64,000 bases of DNA from positions 1 through 64,000 of the IMG/VR virus record IMGVR_UViG_3300027801_000011. One strand, written 5' to 3'. A program made the translations under genes and the position numbers. Below are positions 55,290 through 64,000 of this stretch, piece after piece (the stretch's first letter is position 1; each line of letters opens with the position of its first letter). The notes beneath the pieces were generated by a model. It was not told where the DNA came from and ran no database searches. It was given only the letters and a program-made list of their open reading frames with translations. This stretch comes from a virus.

Positions 55290-55508
55290 ATGACAATAAG
55301 AACCACAAAAACGGGAAACAAGTTTCGTGTAATGGTCTTAGAAGACCCTAATGTTCCAGATGTGTATCTGGAGTATCAGAGCGGACTGAGCTTTGAGGAG
55401 GCACATGAGATGTTAGCCTTCTACGCAGACCAAGGAAAGAATGACTTGGTACTTGAAGAATACTATCCAGATGCTAATCGTATAGGACGCAATCCCGAGC
55501 TCCATTAA
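55290..55508 (+). CDS. Small phage protein, unknown
   Basis: A 72-residue alpha/beta protein with SGLSFEEAHEMLAFYADQGKNDLVLEEYYPD. The ribosome site at ATG 55290 is weak; TTG 55266 inside the previous gene is an alternative start. It ends 4 bases before the late promoter box of gp5. Confidence 0.5.
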   Translation: MTIRTTKTGNKFRVMVLEDPNVPDVYLEYQSGLSFEEAHEMLAFYADQGKNDLVLEEYYPDANRIGRNPELH

Positions 55509-55512
55509 TCCT

Positions 55513-55520
55513 TATAAATA
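55513..55520 (+). promoter_or_regulatory. T4-like late promoter box before gp5
   Basis: TATAAATA at 55513-55520, then GGTTT and the ATG at 55526. At T4 spacing the transcript would begin at the ATG itself. It heads the block of baseplate genes 55526-64000. Confidence 0.7.
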
Positions 55521-55525
55521 GGTTT

Positions 55526-57040
55526 ATGGAAACAGAAAATCAATATTTTATGGGCATGGACGGATTCGTATGGTTCGTTGGTGTTGTTGAAGATCGTAAC
55601 GATCCAGACCAACAAGGCAGGGTTCGAATACGCTGTCTAGGATATCATAGTCAGAACCATCATGAGGTTCCAACAACTGATCTACCTTGGGCTCACGTTA
55701 TGCATCCCGTCACAGACCCTTCTATGCATGGAATGGGCAACAGTCCTTCTTGGCTTGTTGAAGGCTCTTGGATTATCGGATTCTTTCGAGATGCAATAGA
55801 GAAACAACAACCCATCATCATAGGTTCAATGCCTGGCCAACCTTCTGAGGTTGCGAACTACCGAACAGGGTTCAACGATCCTCGACACAAAGAGTCCACT
55901 CAGACAAATGATGCTGGTATTAAAGAATATGCAGCCAACCCAGAAGATGAGGCGGATTACGGCCCCTATCCTTTGGGAGCGATAAAGGATAACTCTCTAC
56001 CAGAAGACAAACAAACGAAATTCAGTAGGTTCTCTGGACACACTGTCGGAGAAACGGACACAAGTCGTTTGGGTAGAGGTATAACATCAGAAAATCATGC
56101 TGCACTATCACGAAGACGCAAGCAACGCCGTACGAAGATACCTACTGCCACCAAACCATTCATACCTACGGTTGAAAACCTTAGTGTAAATGGAACTAAT
56201 AAAGCAGATGTGATGAAACCGTGGGATGAATTGCATCCTAAAGGTCTAACCAAGGATGCATCTCCCTATATCTCAGCCGCTTATCCATACAACCACGTAT
56301 ATGAGAGCGAGTCTGGTCATCTTATGGAGATTGACGATACGCCAGGCGGAGAAAGACTCCACAGAGAGCATATGTCTGGTACGTTTGAAGAGATTCATCC
56401 AAAAGGAGATAAGGTTGTCAAGGTTGTCGGATCGAACTACGAGATTATCGCTGGTTCCTCTAATGTTATTATAACAGGAGATGTAAATCTTACAATAGAA
56501 GGCACGAAGAAAGAACTTATCAAGGGAGATTACGTTCTAGAGGTAGAAGGCGATTATACGAGGAAGATACATAAGAACGAGAGAATGAAAGTTGGGTCTG
56601 GAATAGGTGGCAACCTAGAACAAGAGATTGTTGGAAACAATTCCTTCAATATCAATGGTGCAGTAAAGGGCCGGATTAATAAAGACTCCGATACTACCAT
56701 TGTAGGAAACCAACAACACACCGTAGAGGGATTCCAACGTACTTCTATCACAGGAGACATCGGCAGGAAGTCTACTAAGGGTTCTATTATGGATGAGGCG
56801 TTTGTTAACTACTCTCAACTGTCGATATCTGGTATCATGTCTGTCAAGTCTGGTACAACAGGTAACTTTAAGACTGCTGATGTCATGACAATTCATTCAG
56901 AGGCCGCAACCAATTGGCGTTCCGAAGGCTTGGTTACAGAAACCTTCGAAGCAAGTCATACTAATAACACTACAGGGATTTTCGACTTGAACGTATCGAC
57001 TGAAGTTGATATCGACAGTGCGTTGATTAACTTAAACTAG
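55526..57040 (+). CDS. 5: Baseplate needle protein gp5 without lysozyme domain
   Basis: A 504-residue cell-puncturing protein. The N-terminal OB fold is clear (GFVWFVGVVEDRNDPDQQGRVRIRCLGYH, then TDLPWAHVMHPVT and PIIIGSMPGQP), a linker follows (about residues 125-235), then the C-terminal part starts with HVYESESGHLMEIDDTPGGERLHREH and continues as a repetitive triple beta-helix (IEGT, VEGDYT, INGAV turns). The lysozyme domain inserted in T4 gp5 is absent; a separate lysozyme lies at 24467. The needle is sharpened by the PAAR protein encoded next. Confidence 0.9.
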   Translation: METENQYFMGMDGFVWFVGVVEDRNDPDQQGRVRIRCLGYHSQNHHEVPTTDLPWAHVMHPVTDPSMHGMGNSPSWLVEGSWIIGFFRDAIEKQQPIIIGSMPGQPSEVANYRTGFNDPRHKESTQTNDAGIKEYAANPEDEADYGPYPLGAIKDNSLPEDKQTKFSRFSGHTVGETDTSRLGRGITSENHAALSRRRKQRRTKIPTATKPFIPTVENLSVNGTNKADVMKPWDELHPKGLTKDASPYISAAYPYNHVYESESGHLMEIDDTPGGERLHREHMSGTFEEIHPKGDKVVKVVGSNYEIIAGSSNVIITGDVNLTIEGTKKELIKGDYVLEVEGDYTRKIHKNERMKVGSGIGGNLEQEIVGNNSFNINGAVKGRINKDSDTTIVGNQQHTVEGFQRTSITGDIGRKSTKGSIMDEAFVNYSQLSISGIMSVKSGTTGNFKTADVMTIHSEAATNWRSEGLVTETFEASHTNNTTGIFDLNVSTEVDIDSALINLN

Positions 57041-57048
57041 GAGATGTT

Positions 57049-57345
57049 ATGCCAGAAGTAACAAGAGTGGAATCAGACCAGCATGTAGGACACGCAAGTC
57101 CTACGCCAGGCCCATTCCACAAAACAGCATATGCAACAGGTTCGCCAGATGTGTTTGTGAATGGTAAAAAGTGTACACGTATTACAGACACTACGGCTTG
57201 TGGTGATCCAGCTGTGGTAGGAAGTGCAACTGTATTTGCAAACGGTCTTAAAGTTCATCGTAAAGGTGACGGGACAGGTGGTCATGCTTCATGGGTTCCT
57301 AATGCTTCTGCATCTGGTTCACCTAATGTGTTTGCTGGAGGTTAA
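57049..57345 (+). CDS. PAAR-domain spike tip
   Basis: A 98-residue protein with PAAR-type repeats: SPDVFVNGKKCTRITDTTACG, SATVFANGLKVHRKGDGTGGH and SPNVFAGG, ending in the usual GG. Such proteins form the zinc-binding conical tip on the gp5 needle. Metal-binding His and Cys are present. Ribosome site AGGAG; encoded directly after gp5 as expected. Confidence 0.88.
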   Translation: MPEVTRVESDQHVGHASPTPGPFHKTAYATGSPDVFVNGKKCTRITDTTACGDPAVVGSATVFANGLKVHRKGDGTGGHASWVPNASASGSPNVFAGG

Positions 57346-57347
57346 CT

Positions 57348-58067
57348 ATGGATTTTAATGTACCTAATTTGCCAGGCGCTAGTGCCATATACAATAAGAT
57401 TGCAGCCAAAGTTGCGGATATCGAAAAGGATATTAAAGCAGCGCTAGATATTACGGCTTCTGAAATCAAAGCGATCATGGATGCTAACATGGTAGACCTT
57501 GTGGAAAGAACCAAAGGTCTTATTCCAGAGTTGCCGACTACCACTCCTGTAAATTTTCAAGCAGAGGTGGAAGGTTTGCTTTCTATGGCACCCACTAGTG
57601 CTATCTATGCGGAAAAGCTTGCATCACTAACAACAAGTTTTGGCCCAGGCCTAAAAGATGCTGGATATGCGTTAGATGATTTGGTAGTTGCTGGAGCAGC
57701 TGCATTGAAAGGTGATGCTGCCAGTCTGGCCGGAGCAATACCTAACTTTGAAATACCGCCTGGTTCTCTAGATGCAATTGAAGTTGCACACGCATCTTTA
57801 ATGCCAGACCTGTTAACCTTAAAAGAGGCCGCTCATAAATTTTCGGAAGATGTTTCGGAAGATGATATCAAAGGATTGTTTGGAGATAAGTTCTCTACGG
57901 AAGAATTAAATAAAACCAAAACTGCTATGGAAGCTCATGCGAAACAGATTGAAAAGGTATGGGGAGCTAAAATGAAAAGACTTGGAGTTGAAATTGAAGC
58001 AAGGGCAGAAGAAGTTAGAAAAGATTCACAAAACATCGGCACTTCAGCTGAAGTTATATCACTATAG
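57348..58067 (+). CDS. Baseplate-region helical protein, unknown
   Basis: A 239-residue, almost fully helical protein with Ala-rich segments and a coiled-coil-like C-terminus. It lies between the PAAR gene and the gp25-like gene, so a virion or chaperone role is likely. No family recognised with confidence. Confidence 0.6.
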   Translation: MDFNVPNLPGASAIYNKIAAKVADIEKDIKAALDITASEIKAIMDANMVDLVERTKGLIPELPTTTPVNFQAEVEGLLSMAPTSAIYAEKLASLTTSFGPGLKDAGYALDDLVVAGAAALKGDAASLAGAIPNFEIPPGSLDAIEVAHASLMPDLLTLKEAAHKFSEDVSEDDIKGLFGDKFSTEELNKTKTAMEAHAKQIEKVWGAKMKRLGVEIEARAEEVRKDSQNIGTSAEVISL

Positions 58068-58075
58068 GATTAGTT

Positions 58076-58339
58076 ATGGGTAAGAAGAAATCAAGAGAAG
58101 GACAAACATCGAAAGGTGAGCGTAGGAATGTTGTTGCTGGGAAGGGCCCCGATTGGAGTCCCCTAGAAACTCTACATCATAAGGTAGATGCTTGGAAACG
58201 GGGGAAACCAGTAATGCTAACTATTGCTAACCCTATTAAGAGTGAAACGTCAAAACCATTTGTAAAAGTACAAGCAACAGACGTTTGGGGTAAATATACT
58301 CCTTATCTAATGAAGCACAATCCTGCCGCCGGAGTATAA
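58076..58339 (+). CDS. Small basic phage protein, unknown
   Basis: An 87-residue basic protein with an N-terminal Lys/Arg-rich tail and DWSPLETLHHKVDAWKRGKPVMLTIANP. Its last codons contain the late box of the next gene. The look is that of a conserved protein in marine T4-like baseplate clusters; function unknown. Confidence 0.55.
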   Translation: MGKKKSREGQTSKGERRNVVAGKGPDWSPLETLHHKVDAWKRGKPVMLTIANPIKSETSKPFVKVQATDVWGKYTPYLMKHNPAAGV

Positions 58340-58342
58340 ATA
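58335..58342 (+). promoter_or_regulatory. T4-like late promoter box before gp25
   Basis: TATAAATA at 58335-58342, followed by a ribosome site (AAGAAGGAG) and the gp25 ATG 17 bases on, a normal short late leader. Confidence 0.7.
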
Positions 58343-58359
58343 GAAGAAGGAGTTAATAA

Positions 58360-58824
58360 ATGTCTACTACGAATACAAATTATGCATGGCGAAATACCGA
58401 TGTTGCTCGTGATGCCGCTGGAGCAGGGGCATCCCGTAGTTCCAATTTGTATACAGACCTTGATTTATTCTTTAGTAAAAACAATACTACTGGTGACGTT
58501 AATACACTAACAGATGTTGCCGCTGTTAAGCGGTCTATACGTAATTTGGTATTGACCAATCAATATGAGAAACCCTTTCATCCAGAAATTTTCTCTGGGG
58601 TAAGGGGGCAGTTGTTTGAACTGATGACTCCTATAACAGCAGTCATTATAGCACGCCAAGTTGAAGATGTTATCACAAACTTTGAACCAAGGGCCAGACT
58701 AGTTGGTGTACGTGCTACACCAGACCTTGATCGTAATATGTATGAAATAACCGTAGAATTTTATATTGTTAATGCTCCTACTGAATTGGTTGACTTAACA
58801 CTAACATTAGAGAGAGTACGATAA
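58360..58824 (+). CDS. 25: Baseplate wedge protein (gp25-like)
   Basis: A 154-residue protein with the gp25 core: DLDLFFSKNNTTGDVNTLTDVAAVKRSIRNLVLTNQYEKPFHPEIFSGVRGQLFEL, where the E-P-F-x-P region and following helices match the family. In T4 gp25 joins wedges to the sheath start. It overlaps gp6 by one base, the standard order. Confidence 0.92.
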   Translation: MSTTNTNYAWRNTDVARDAAGAGASRSSNLYTDLDLFFSKNNTTGDVNTLTDVAAVKRSIRNLVLTNQYEKPFHPEIFSGVRGQLFELMTPITAVIIARQVEDVITNFEPRARLVGVRATPDLDRNMYEITVEFYIVNAPTELVDLTLTLERVR

Positions 58825-60734
58825 TGGCCACAGGAACAAATCGAAGATTAGATGTAACAGAGTTTGATTTTGATGAGGTAAAATCAAATCTAAAAACTTT
58901 CCTCAAAGGGCAGTCTCAGTTTAAAGATTATGACTTTGAAGGTGCTGGTATTAACGTGCTTCTAGATACTCTCGCTTACAACACTCACTACCTTGGTTAT
59001 AACTTGAACATGGTTGCTAATGAGATGTTCTTGGACAGTTCTACTCTACGTTCTAGTATAGTATCACATGCAAAGACACTAGGATACGAAGTTAGTTCTG
59101 CAAGGGCTTCTTATGCGGAAGTTAATATTGTCCTAAACGATGCTTCCAAGGCCTCCGCTGTTATGCCTGCTGGTACAAAGTTTTTAACCAAATTAGATAA
59201 TATAGATTATCAGTATGTCACTGTAGCAGATGTTGTGGCTTCAAGTACTGGAGTGGAGATTCCTTTTAACAATATTAAGATATATGAAGGATCGTATATA
59301 ACAACACGATACGTTGTAGACTCTACCGATCTTAATCAGAGATTTCTTATAAACGACAACTCTACTGATACGACAACTCTTACTGTTAAGGTACAGAACT
59401 CCGTATCTGATTCTACGACAACCAAATACACCAGAGCATCTGACATAACTCAATTGATAGGTGATTCTACAGTTTACTTCTTACAGGAAGTCGAGAACGG
59501 AAAGACGGAAATCTATTTCGGTGACGGTGTTACTAGTGCTAAAGTTCTGGACGGTAATGTAGTTTACCTTGAATATGTTATATCAAACAAGGCCGCTGGA
59601 AATGGTGCGAAAGACTTTACTCCATCTGGGGGTATTGATTCAGTAACAGACGTTACGGTCACTACACTTAACAGATCGATAGGTGGTGCAGAATCAGAAT
59701 CACTGGCTTCTATAAAACTAAATGCTCCCTTGGATTACGCTTCTCAAGGGCGATGTGTTACTACGGAAGACTATAAAGTTTATGCAAGGAAACTGTTTCC
59801 GCAAACTCAAGCGGTAATGGTGTTCGGCGGAGAAGCCGGTTCCTTTGATCCTAGTCTTGGTGTAACAAGTACAGCGTCTTATGGTAGAGTTTATATATCA
59901 ATCAAATCTACCACAGGAAATAATTTAACAATATCTCAGAAAGAGCTACTTGTATCTCAGTTAGGAAAATTTAATGTTGCTTCTATTACTCCTGTCATTA
60001 TTGACCCAGACGTAACCTCACTAATTTTGAATATTGGATTCAAATACGACTCCAGTAAAACCACCAAAGAAAAATCTGGCCTGCAAACTGCCGTTATCAA
60101 TGAGTTAAAAGATTATAACAACAAACAGCTAAAATCTTTTAACCAAGTATTCCGTTTCTCTAACGTGTCTGCTATTGTTGATAGTGTGGACACATCGATT
60201 TTAAATAATACAATGACTGTTACTATGTCTAAAAAAATCGAACCAGTGCTAAATGTTAAACGTGGTTACTTCCTATATTTCAATAACCCAATTTACAACC
60301 CCCATCCGACACATAACGAAGAGAATGGCGGTGTTACTACTTCATCAGGCTTCTATCAAGACGGGAATACTACTAACGAAATATTCTTTGATGATGATGG
60401 TGAGGGGAATATGAGAACATACTATATTTCTGGTATTACCAGATTATATACAAATCGTCTAGCAGGGAAAATTGATTACAATACAGGCTCAATCGTAATC
60501 AACTCTATCAACATTACGAAGATGTCTAAAGTGGATGGATTGAAAACAACTACAATCCGAATTACTGCTTTACCGACATCTAAAGATATTGTACCTGTTC
60601 GAAATCAGATATTAGAATTAGACATAGTGAACTTAGGATGCGTAGGAGAAATAGATACAATTGCTGTTGGGGATGCTGGTGCTAGTTCAACCTATACCAC
60701 CACACCTTCAGCTCCAGATAATAAGAGTTATTAA
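58824..60734 (+). CDS. 6: Baseplate wedge protein (gp6-like)
   Basis: A 636-residue protein of the gp6/baseplate J-like type: VTEFDFDEVKSNLKTFLKGQSQFKDYDFEGAGINVLLDTLAYNTHYLGYNLNMVANEMFLDSSTLRSSIVSHAKTLGYE at the N-terminus is highly typical, and the C-terminal half has the beta-rich wedge domains. gp6 forms the continuous inner ring of the baseplate. Length close to T4 gp6 (660). Confidence 0.93.
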   Translation: MATGTNRRLDVTEFDFDEVKSNLKTFLKGQSQFKDYDFEGAGINVLLDTLAYNTHYLGYNLNMVANEMFLDSSTLRSSIVSHAKTLGYEVSSARASYAEVNIVLNDASKASAVMPAGTKFLTKLDNIDYQYVTVADVVASSTGVEIPFNNIKIYEGSYITTRYVVDSTDLNQRFLINDNSTDTTTLTVKVQNSVSDSTTTKYTRASDITQLIGDSTVYFLQEVENGKTEIYFGDGVTSAKVLDGNVVYLEYVISNKAAGNGAKDFTPSGGIDSVTDVTVTTLNRSIGGAESESLASIKLNAPLDYASQGRCVTTEDYKVYARKLFPQTQAVMVFGGEAGSFDPSLGVTSTASYGRVYISIKSTTGNNLTISQKELLVSQLGKFNVASITPVIIDPDVTSLILNIGFKYDSSKTTKEKSGLQTAVINELKDYNNKQLKSFNQVFRFSNVSAIVDSVDTSILNNTMTVTMSKKIEPVLNVKRGYFLYFNNPIYNPHPTHNEENGGVTTSSGFYQDGNTTNEIFFDDDGEGNMRTYYISGITRLYTNRLAGKIDYNTGSIVINSINITKMSKVDGLKTTTIRITALPTSKDIVPVRNQILELDIVNLGCVGEIDTIAVGDAGASSTYTTTPSAPDNKSY

Positions 60735-60737
60735 CAG

Positions 60738-63700
60738 ATGGCGCCCTTTGATGCAGAATTAACAACTAAAATTTCTCCACTGATAGAAGGCCAGGTGCCT
60801 GATTATCTTCAGGCAGAGAATCCAAAGTTTGTCGAATTTCTAAAACAGTATTATCAGTTTTTGGAAGCTGCTGAACTACGGGTCAGTGGTATTATTAATA
60901 ATATAGTTTTAGAGAATACTGATGTTCGATATCTACGTAGTGAAGATGGCACAAAGATTGTTGCTGAATCAGGCGTAGGTACTACTGGTAAATTTATCGA
61001 AGGTGAATTAATAACTGGTACTGATACCAAAGCTACAGCTACAGTTTTGATTGATGATCTAGATCAAGAAAAACCTAGATTGTTTATTTCCTCTACTCAG
61101 AAATTTAATATAGGTGAAACGGTCACGGGTGCAACTTCTGGTGCTTCTGCTCAGATCATTCAGTATCGTGCTAATCCTATTCAGAACATACAACAACTAT
61201 TAGATTACTCCAATGTGGACAATACTACTTCCACAGTATTAGATGAAATGCAACGGCAGTTTATGGATGCTATTCCAGAGACTTTGGCTAATGGAGTTTC
61301 TAAGAGAAATCTATTAAAGAATATTAAAGACCTCTATGCGGCTAAAGGAACTTCTGAAGGACATAAACTCTTTATGCGTTTGATGTTTGCTGAAGAGGCA
61401 GAAATCTTCTATCCTACACAATACATGTTAAGAGCATCAGATGGTAACTGGACTAAGAAATCTGTTATCCGTTGTGAAAATTCACAAGGAGCAAATGGTC
61501 AAGAAGTTATAGGACAGACACTAGTAGGACGATCCTCTGGTGCTTCAGTCTTTGTTATTAATGCAGTTACGTTTGCCCAAGGTAGTGCTTCCATAACAGA
61601 ATTCGATGTAGACTTACGATATGTTGTTGGTACTTTTATTGATGGTGAAACTCTAACGGCCGATGGACTACTAACCTTCACCGAACAAAATTTTACTATT
61701 CAAAAGATTATCGCAAGTGCCACAGTAGATAACGGTGGTATACTTTACAATGCTGGTGACATTATTTCTATTAGTGCTGGTGGTAACAATGCAGCTCGTG
61801 CTCAAGTCAACACTACTGGTGTTGGTACTGTGGATGGTGTTCATATCGATACTGGGGGTTCTGGTTATAGAGTTGGCGATAGATTTGTTTTCACTAGTGA
61901 TGCTACATCTCAACCAGCTGAGGGTTATGTCTCTTCTATTGGTGGATCGTTTCTTTTAGAAAACAATGAAAATATAGACGGTGTGATCAGCGAAGATTAC
62001 TTATCACAGGAAGAAAATACAACTTATCAATATGCAGATATTAATATAGGACTAGAAGAAGGTGGTTCACTATTAATAGATGCTACAGACTCCAGCGGGA
62101 CAGATGAGAATTGGTATTTTGATTATGAGGCCGCCGTTGAACGAAAGTTAATAGCGGACGGTAATGCTTCTAAAAGAATTACCTTTGAAGCTAACACCAA
62201 CTTAACGTATGGTGAAATCGCAAACGTGATAGTGACAACCAGAGGCGCTGGTTATATTAGGTTGCCTCAAATTTCAATAACATCTGTGAATGGTACAGGT
62301 GGTAAAATTATTCCTACTACAAATACTATTGGTACAATTCAAGATGTGTCTATTGTTGATGCTGGGTTTAACTATAAGGTTGTTCCCGAAGCAGCCGTTG
62401 ATGCTAAGTTTATTGTTAAACAAGTCTCTGGATCATTTTCTGCGGCAGAGAAATTAACAACTCACACAGGTACAGTTACGGGTTGGAGTTCCCAAGATCA
62501 AGTACTCTCAGTTTCAATTGAAGATGTTATCCGTATTAAGATGGAACAAGAGACTGCTGACATAAATGAGAATATCCAATTAGAAGTAAATACCGATAAT
62601 GAATTTAATAGAGTACTAGGTGAGAATGCTGTAGAAGGAAACACTGGCCCAGAACTAGTTGCTAGAGGTTTGGATGATGTAGACACTACTGGTATTGTAG
62701 TAAAAGAAGAATACAGATATGATATAGAAGATCAACTAGTACTTGATTCAGATGGTAGTACTAAGGTAACAATTCCTTTAGAACGGCCGTCTGCCCCAGG
62801 CCCTAGAGCAGTCTTCAATCAACCATCTGTGGCATCAGGCATGACGCCGTTTCCGCCTTTACGACATCAATTTCCAGACCCTGGCTTGGGGGGATATGAT
62901 AATGACGGCGCACTCTTTAGAGAGAACGTAGAACTTGAACAAAGATTTGTTGGCCCCGATGGTTTTGAGGATACTATTTTTGATGGTGTGACTAAGTTGC
63001 CTTCTCTTACTACTTACAGTGGTGCGTTTTCTGATGTTAACCTTCTATTAGAAGGTACTGCTGTGGGTGATGATCTACAATTAAATGGCACAGATGCAAG
63101 TCAGACTGACGCTGGTGATGATTTCCGTCAAGAAGATGGATCAACAGGCTCTGGTATGGGCGACAAGTTGATACAGGAATCCTTGGATGATGGTAATAGA
63201 GTTCGATACGAAACTCATGGCATGGTGGATAACCTCCAGTATAAGAAAGATAAGTTTCAATTAAACGGAACTAAAGAACAAGTATATACTAGTGGTGGTT
63301 GGGTTGATGCAGATCGAGCAACTTCTGAAGAGTTACAGATAGTCAGCAGTCACGTTGTTGTTGAACCTGGCAAAGAAGGTGATAGAATTATTACAGAAGA
63401 CGGCGTTGATCTTATAGTGCTGGATGGTACTAATGGTAAAGCGCTTTTTAGAATAGGGTCTGCTGCGACATTCTGGGAGAAGACACTTGACGAAGGTAGC
63501 TACCTTAGAAACGAACCATTGCCAGATCGATATGTTAATGTTGAACACCCATCATCTAGAATAGTAGATGATACAGATGGTATTTTACTAGAAGATGCAT
63601 CTGCTCAATCTACTGTTAACTGGACAGAGTATTTGATTCTACAGGGTCAAGATGGTACTTCTAATTCTGATGCTGACGGTTGGTATACTGAGTACACAGA

Positions 63701-64000
63701 TTATAAAGCTTCTCATGGTAACGATGATAGAGACATTTGGATTTTAGAAGATGGAGATTGTGTCTTATCAGAAGAGTCTGTAGATGACCCTAATGGTGGA
63801 TTTGATGCTGCCACATTATTGGCAAGGACTACTAATTCGGGAAGTAGAGTTATACTCGACAATAATATTGTGGGTGGTCTTGATGATATTCATATTGTTC
63901 TAGATGGGACAGATACAGAATTGACAAATGCCGGCGGGTATATGCTTCACGATGGTTTCTCTACAACAGAAAGAGGTGGAACAACTCTAGTACAAGAGAG
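60738..64000 (+). CDS. Large virion structural protein, incomplete at window end
   Basis: A frame open from ATG 60738 to the last base, more than 1,087 codons, following gp6 by three bases. The N-terminus (APFDAELTTKISPLIEGQVPDYLQAE, FLKQYYQFLEAAELRVSG, then NLLKNIKDLYAAKGTSEGHKLFMRLMFAEEAEIFYP) matches the large wedge/structural proteins that follow gp6 in cyanophages, roughly in the place of T4 gp7. The rest is made of beta-rich, Gly/Asp/Thr-heavy modules with repeated I-x-x-G-E-x-I/V-T-G and ILEDG-type turns, as in fibre-linked proteins. Confidence 0.85.
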   Translation, partial: MAPFDAELTTKISPLIEGQVPDYLQAENPKFVEFLKQYYQFLEAAELRVSGIINNIVLENTDVRYLRSEDGTKIVAESGVGTTGKFIEGELITGTDTKATATVLIDDLDQEKPRLFISSTQKFNIGETVTGATSGASAQIIQYRANPIQNIQQLLDYSNVDNTTSTVLDEMQRQFMDAIPETLANGVSKRNLLKNIKDLYAAKGTSEGHKLFMRLMFAEEAEIFYPTQYMLRASDGNWTKKSVIRCENSQGANGQEVIGQTLVGRSSGASVFVINAVTFAQGSASITEFDVDLRYVVGTFIDGETLTADGLLTFTEQNFTIQKIIASATVDNGGILYNAGDIISISAGGNNAARAQVNTTGVGTVDGVHIDTGGSGYRVGDRFVFTSDATSQPAEGYVSSIGGSFLLENNENIDGVISEDYLSQEENTTYQYADINIGLEEGGSLLIDATDSSGTDENWYFDYEAAVERKLIADGNASKRITFEANTNLTYGEIANVIVTTRGAGYIRLPQISITSVNGTGGKIIPTTNTIGTIQDVSIVDAGFNYKVVPEAAVDAKFIVKQVSGSFSAAEKLTTHTGTVTGWSSQDQVLSVSIEDVIRIKMEQETADINENIQLEVNTDNEFNRVLGENAVEGNTGPELVARGLDDVDTTGIVVKEEYRYDIEDQLVLDSDGSTKVTIPLERPSAPGPRAVFNQPSVASGMTPFPPLRHQFPDPGLGGYDNDGALFRENVELEQRFVGPDGFEDTIFDGVTKLPSLTTYSGAFSDVNLLLEGTAVGDDLQLNGTDASQTDAGDDFRQEDGSTGSGMGDKLIQESLDDGNRVRYETHGMVDNLQYKKDKFQLNGTKEQVYTSGGWVDADRATSEELQIVSSHVVVEPGKEGDRIITEDGVDLIVLDGTNGKALFRIGSAATFWEKTLDEGSYLRNEPLPDRYVNVEHPSSRIVDDTDGILLEDASAQSTVNWTEYLILQGQDGTSNSDADGWYTEYTDYKASHGNDDRDIWILEDGDCVLSEESVDDPNGGFDAATLLARTTNSGSRVILDNNIVGGLDDIHIVLDGTDTELTNAGGYMLHDGFSTTERGGTTLVQE

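Noticed and set aside
1-64000. CRISPR array, insertion sequence, integrase or attachment site
   Set aside because: No regularly spaced repeats, transposase or integrase motifs were seen; the gene content is that of a strictly lytic T4-like phage.

Overview
The window is a 64 kb piece of a lytic T4-like myovirus genome of the marine kind (cyanophage/pelagiphage style). The evidence is a set of T4 core genes in recognisable form: primase gp61, helicase gp41, helicase loader gp59, single-strand binding protein gp32, RNase H, late coactivator gp33, head completion gp4, and baseplate genes gp48, gp53, gp27-like, gp54-like, gp26, gp51, gp5, gp25 and gp6. Around these lie the accessory genes usual in marine T4-like phages: PhoH, MazG, ThyX, a HesB-type protein, a tryptophan-halogenase-like flavoprotein and many 2-oxoglutarate (2OG) oxygenase-like proteins. 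A split, circularly permuted tmRNA of alphaproteobacterial architecture suggests an alphaproteobacterial host or gene donor; this is inference, because no host gene is present.

Layout. 1-2900: lysis/membrane genes (overlapping spanin pair, small membrane and coiled-coil proteins) with a glutamine riboswitch at 928-974. 2900-11130: primase, B12-dependent ribonucleotide reductase, a nuclease, methyltransferases, P-loop proteins and a full sodium:solute symporter. 11175-16510: a run of exported proteins and lipoproteins, including a probable frameshift product. 16538-26232: ribosomal protein bS21, RNase H, SprT-like protease, SleB-type hydrolase, MazG, PhoH, T4 lysozyme and a RecB-like nuclease. 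26215-26641: split tmRNA with two mini-ORFs between its pieces. 26805-34294: HTH protein, gp33, gp59, halogenase, ThyX, asparagine-synthetase-like protein and gp32. 34386-40535 (minus strand): tape measure, hub and head-completion genes. 40580-45152: gp48, gp53, hub, kinase. 45186-49190: small early genes and structured leaders. 49171-51816: gp41 and an opposing ligase-like gene. 52195-55508: strong promoters, a probable ncRNA and three adjacent 2OG oxygenase genes. 55526-64000: gp5, PAAR tip, gp25, gp6 and a large unfinished virion gene.

Regulation is unusually readable. Fifteen sites match TTGACA-N17-TAtaaT, mostly just upstream of early or replication genes. T4 late boxes (TATAAATA) precede virion genes, and three of them lie exactly 5 nt from the ATG. 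Two leaders carry the same unidentified three-way-junction RNA with a compensatory base-pair change. Taken together, the genes supply DNA synthesis and nucleotides, ribosome takeover and rescue (bS21, tmRNA), envelope remodelling and lysis, and baseplate assembly. No tRNA, CRISPR array, IS element or integrase was seen.
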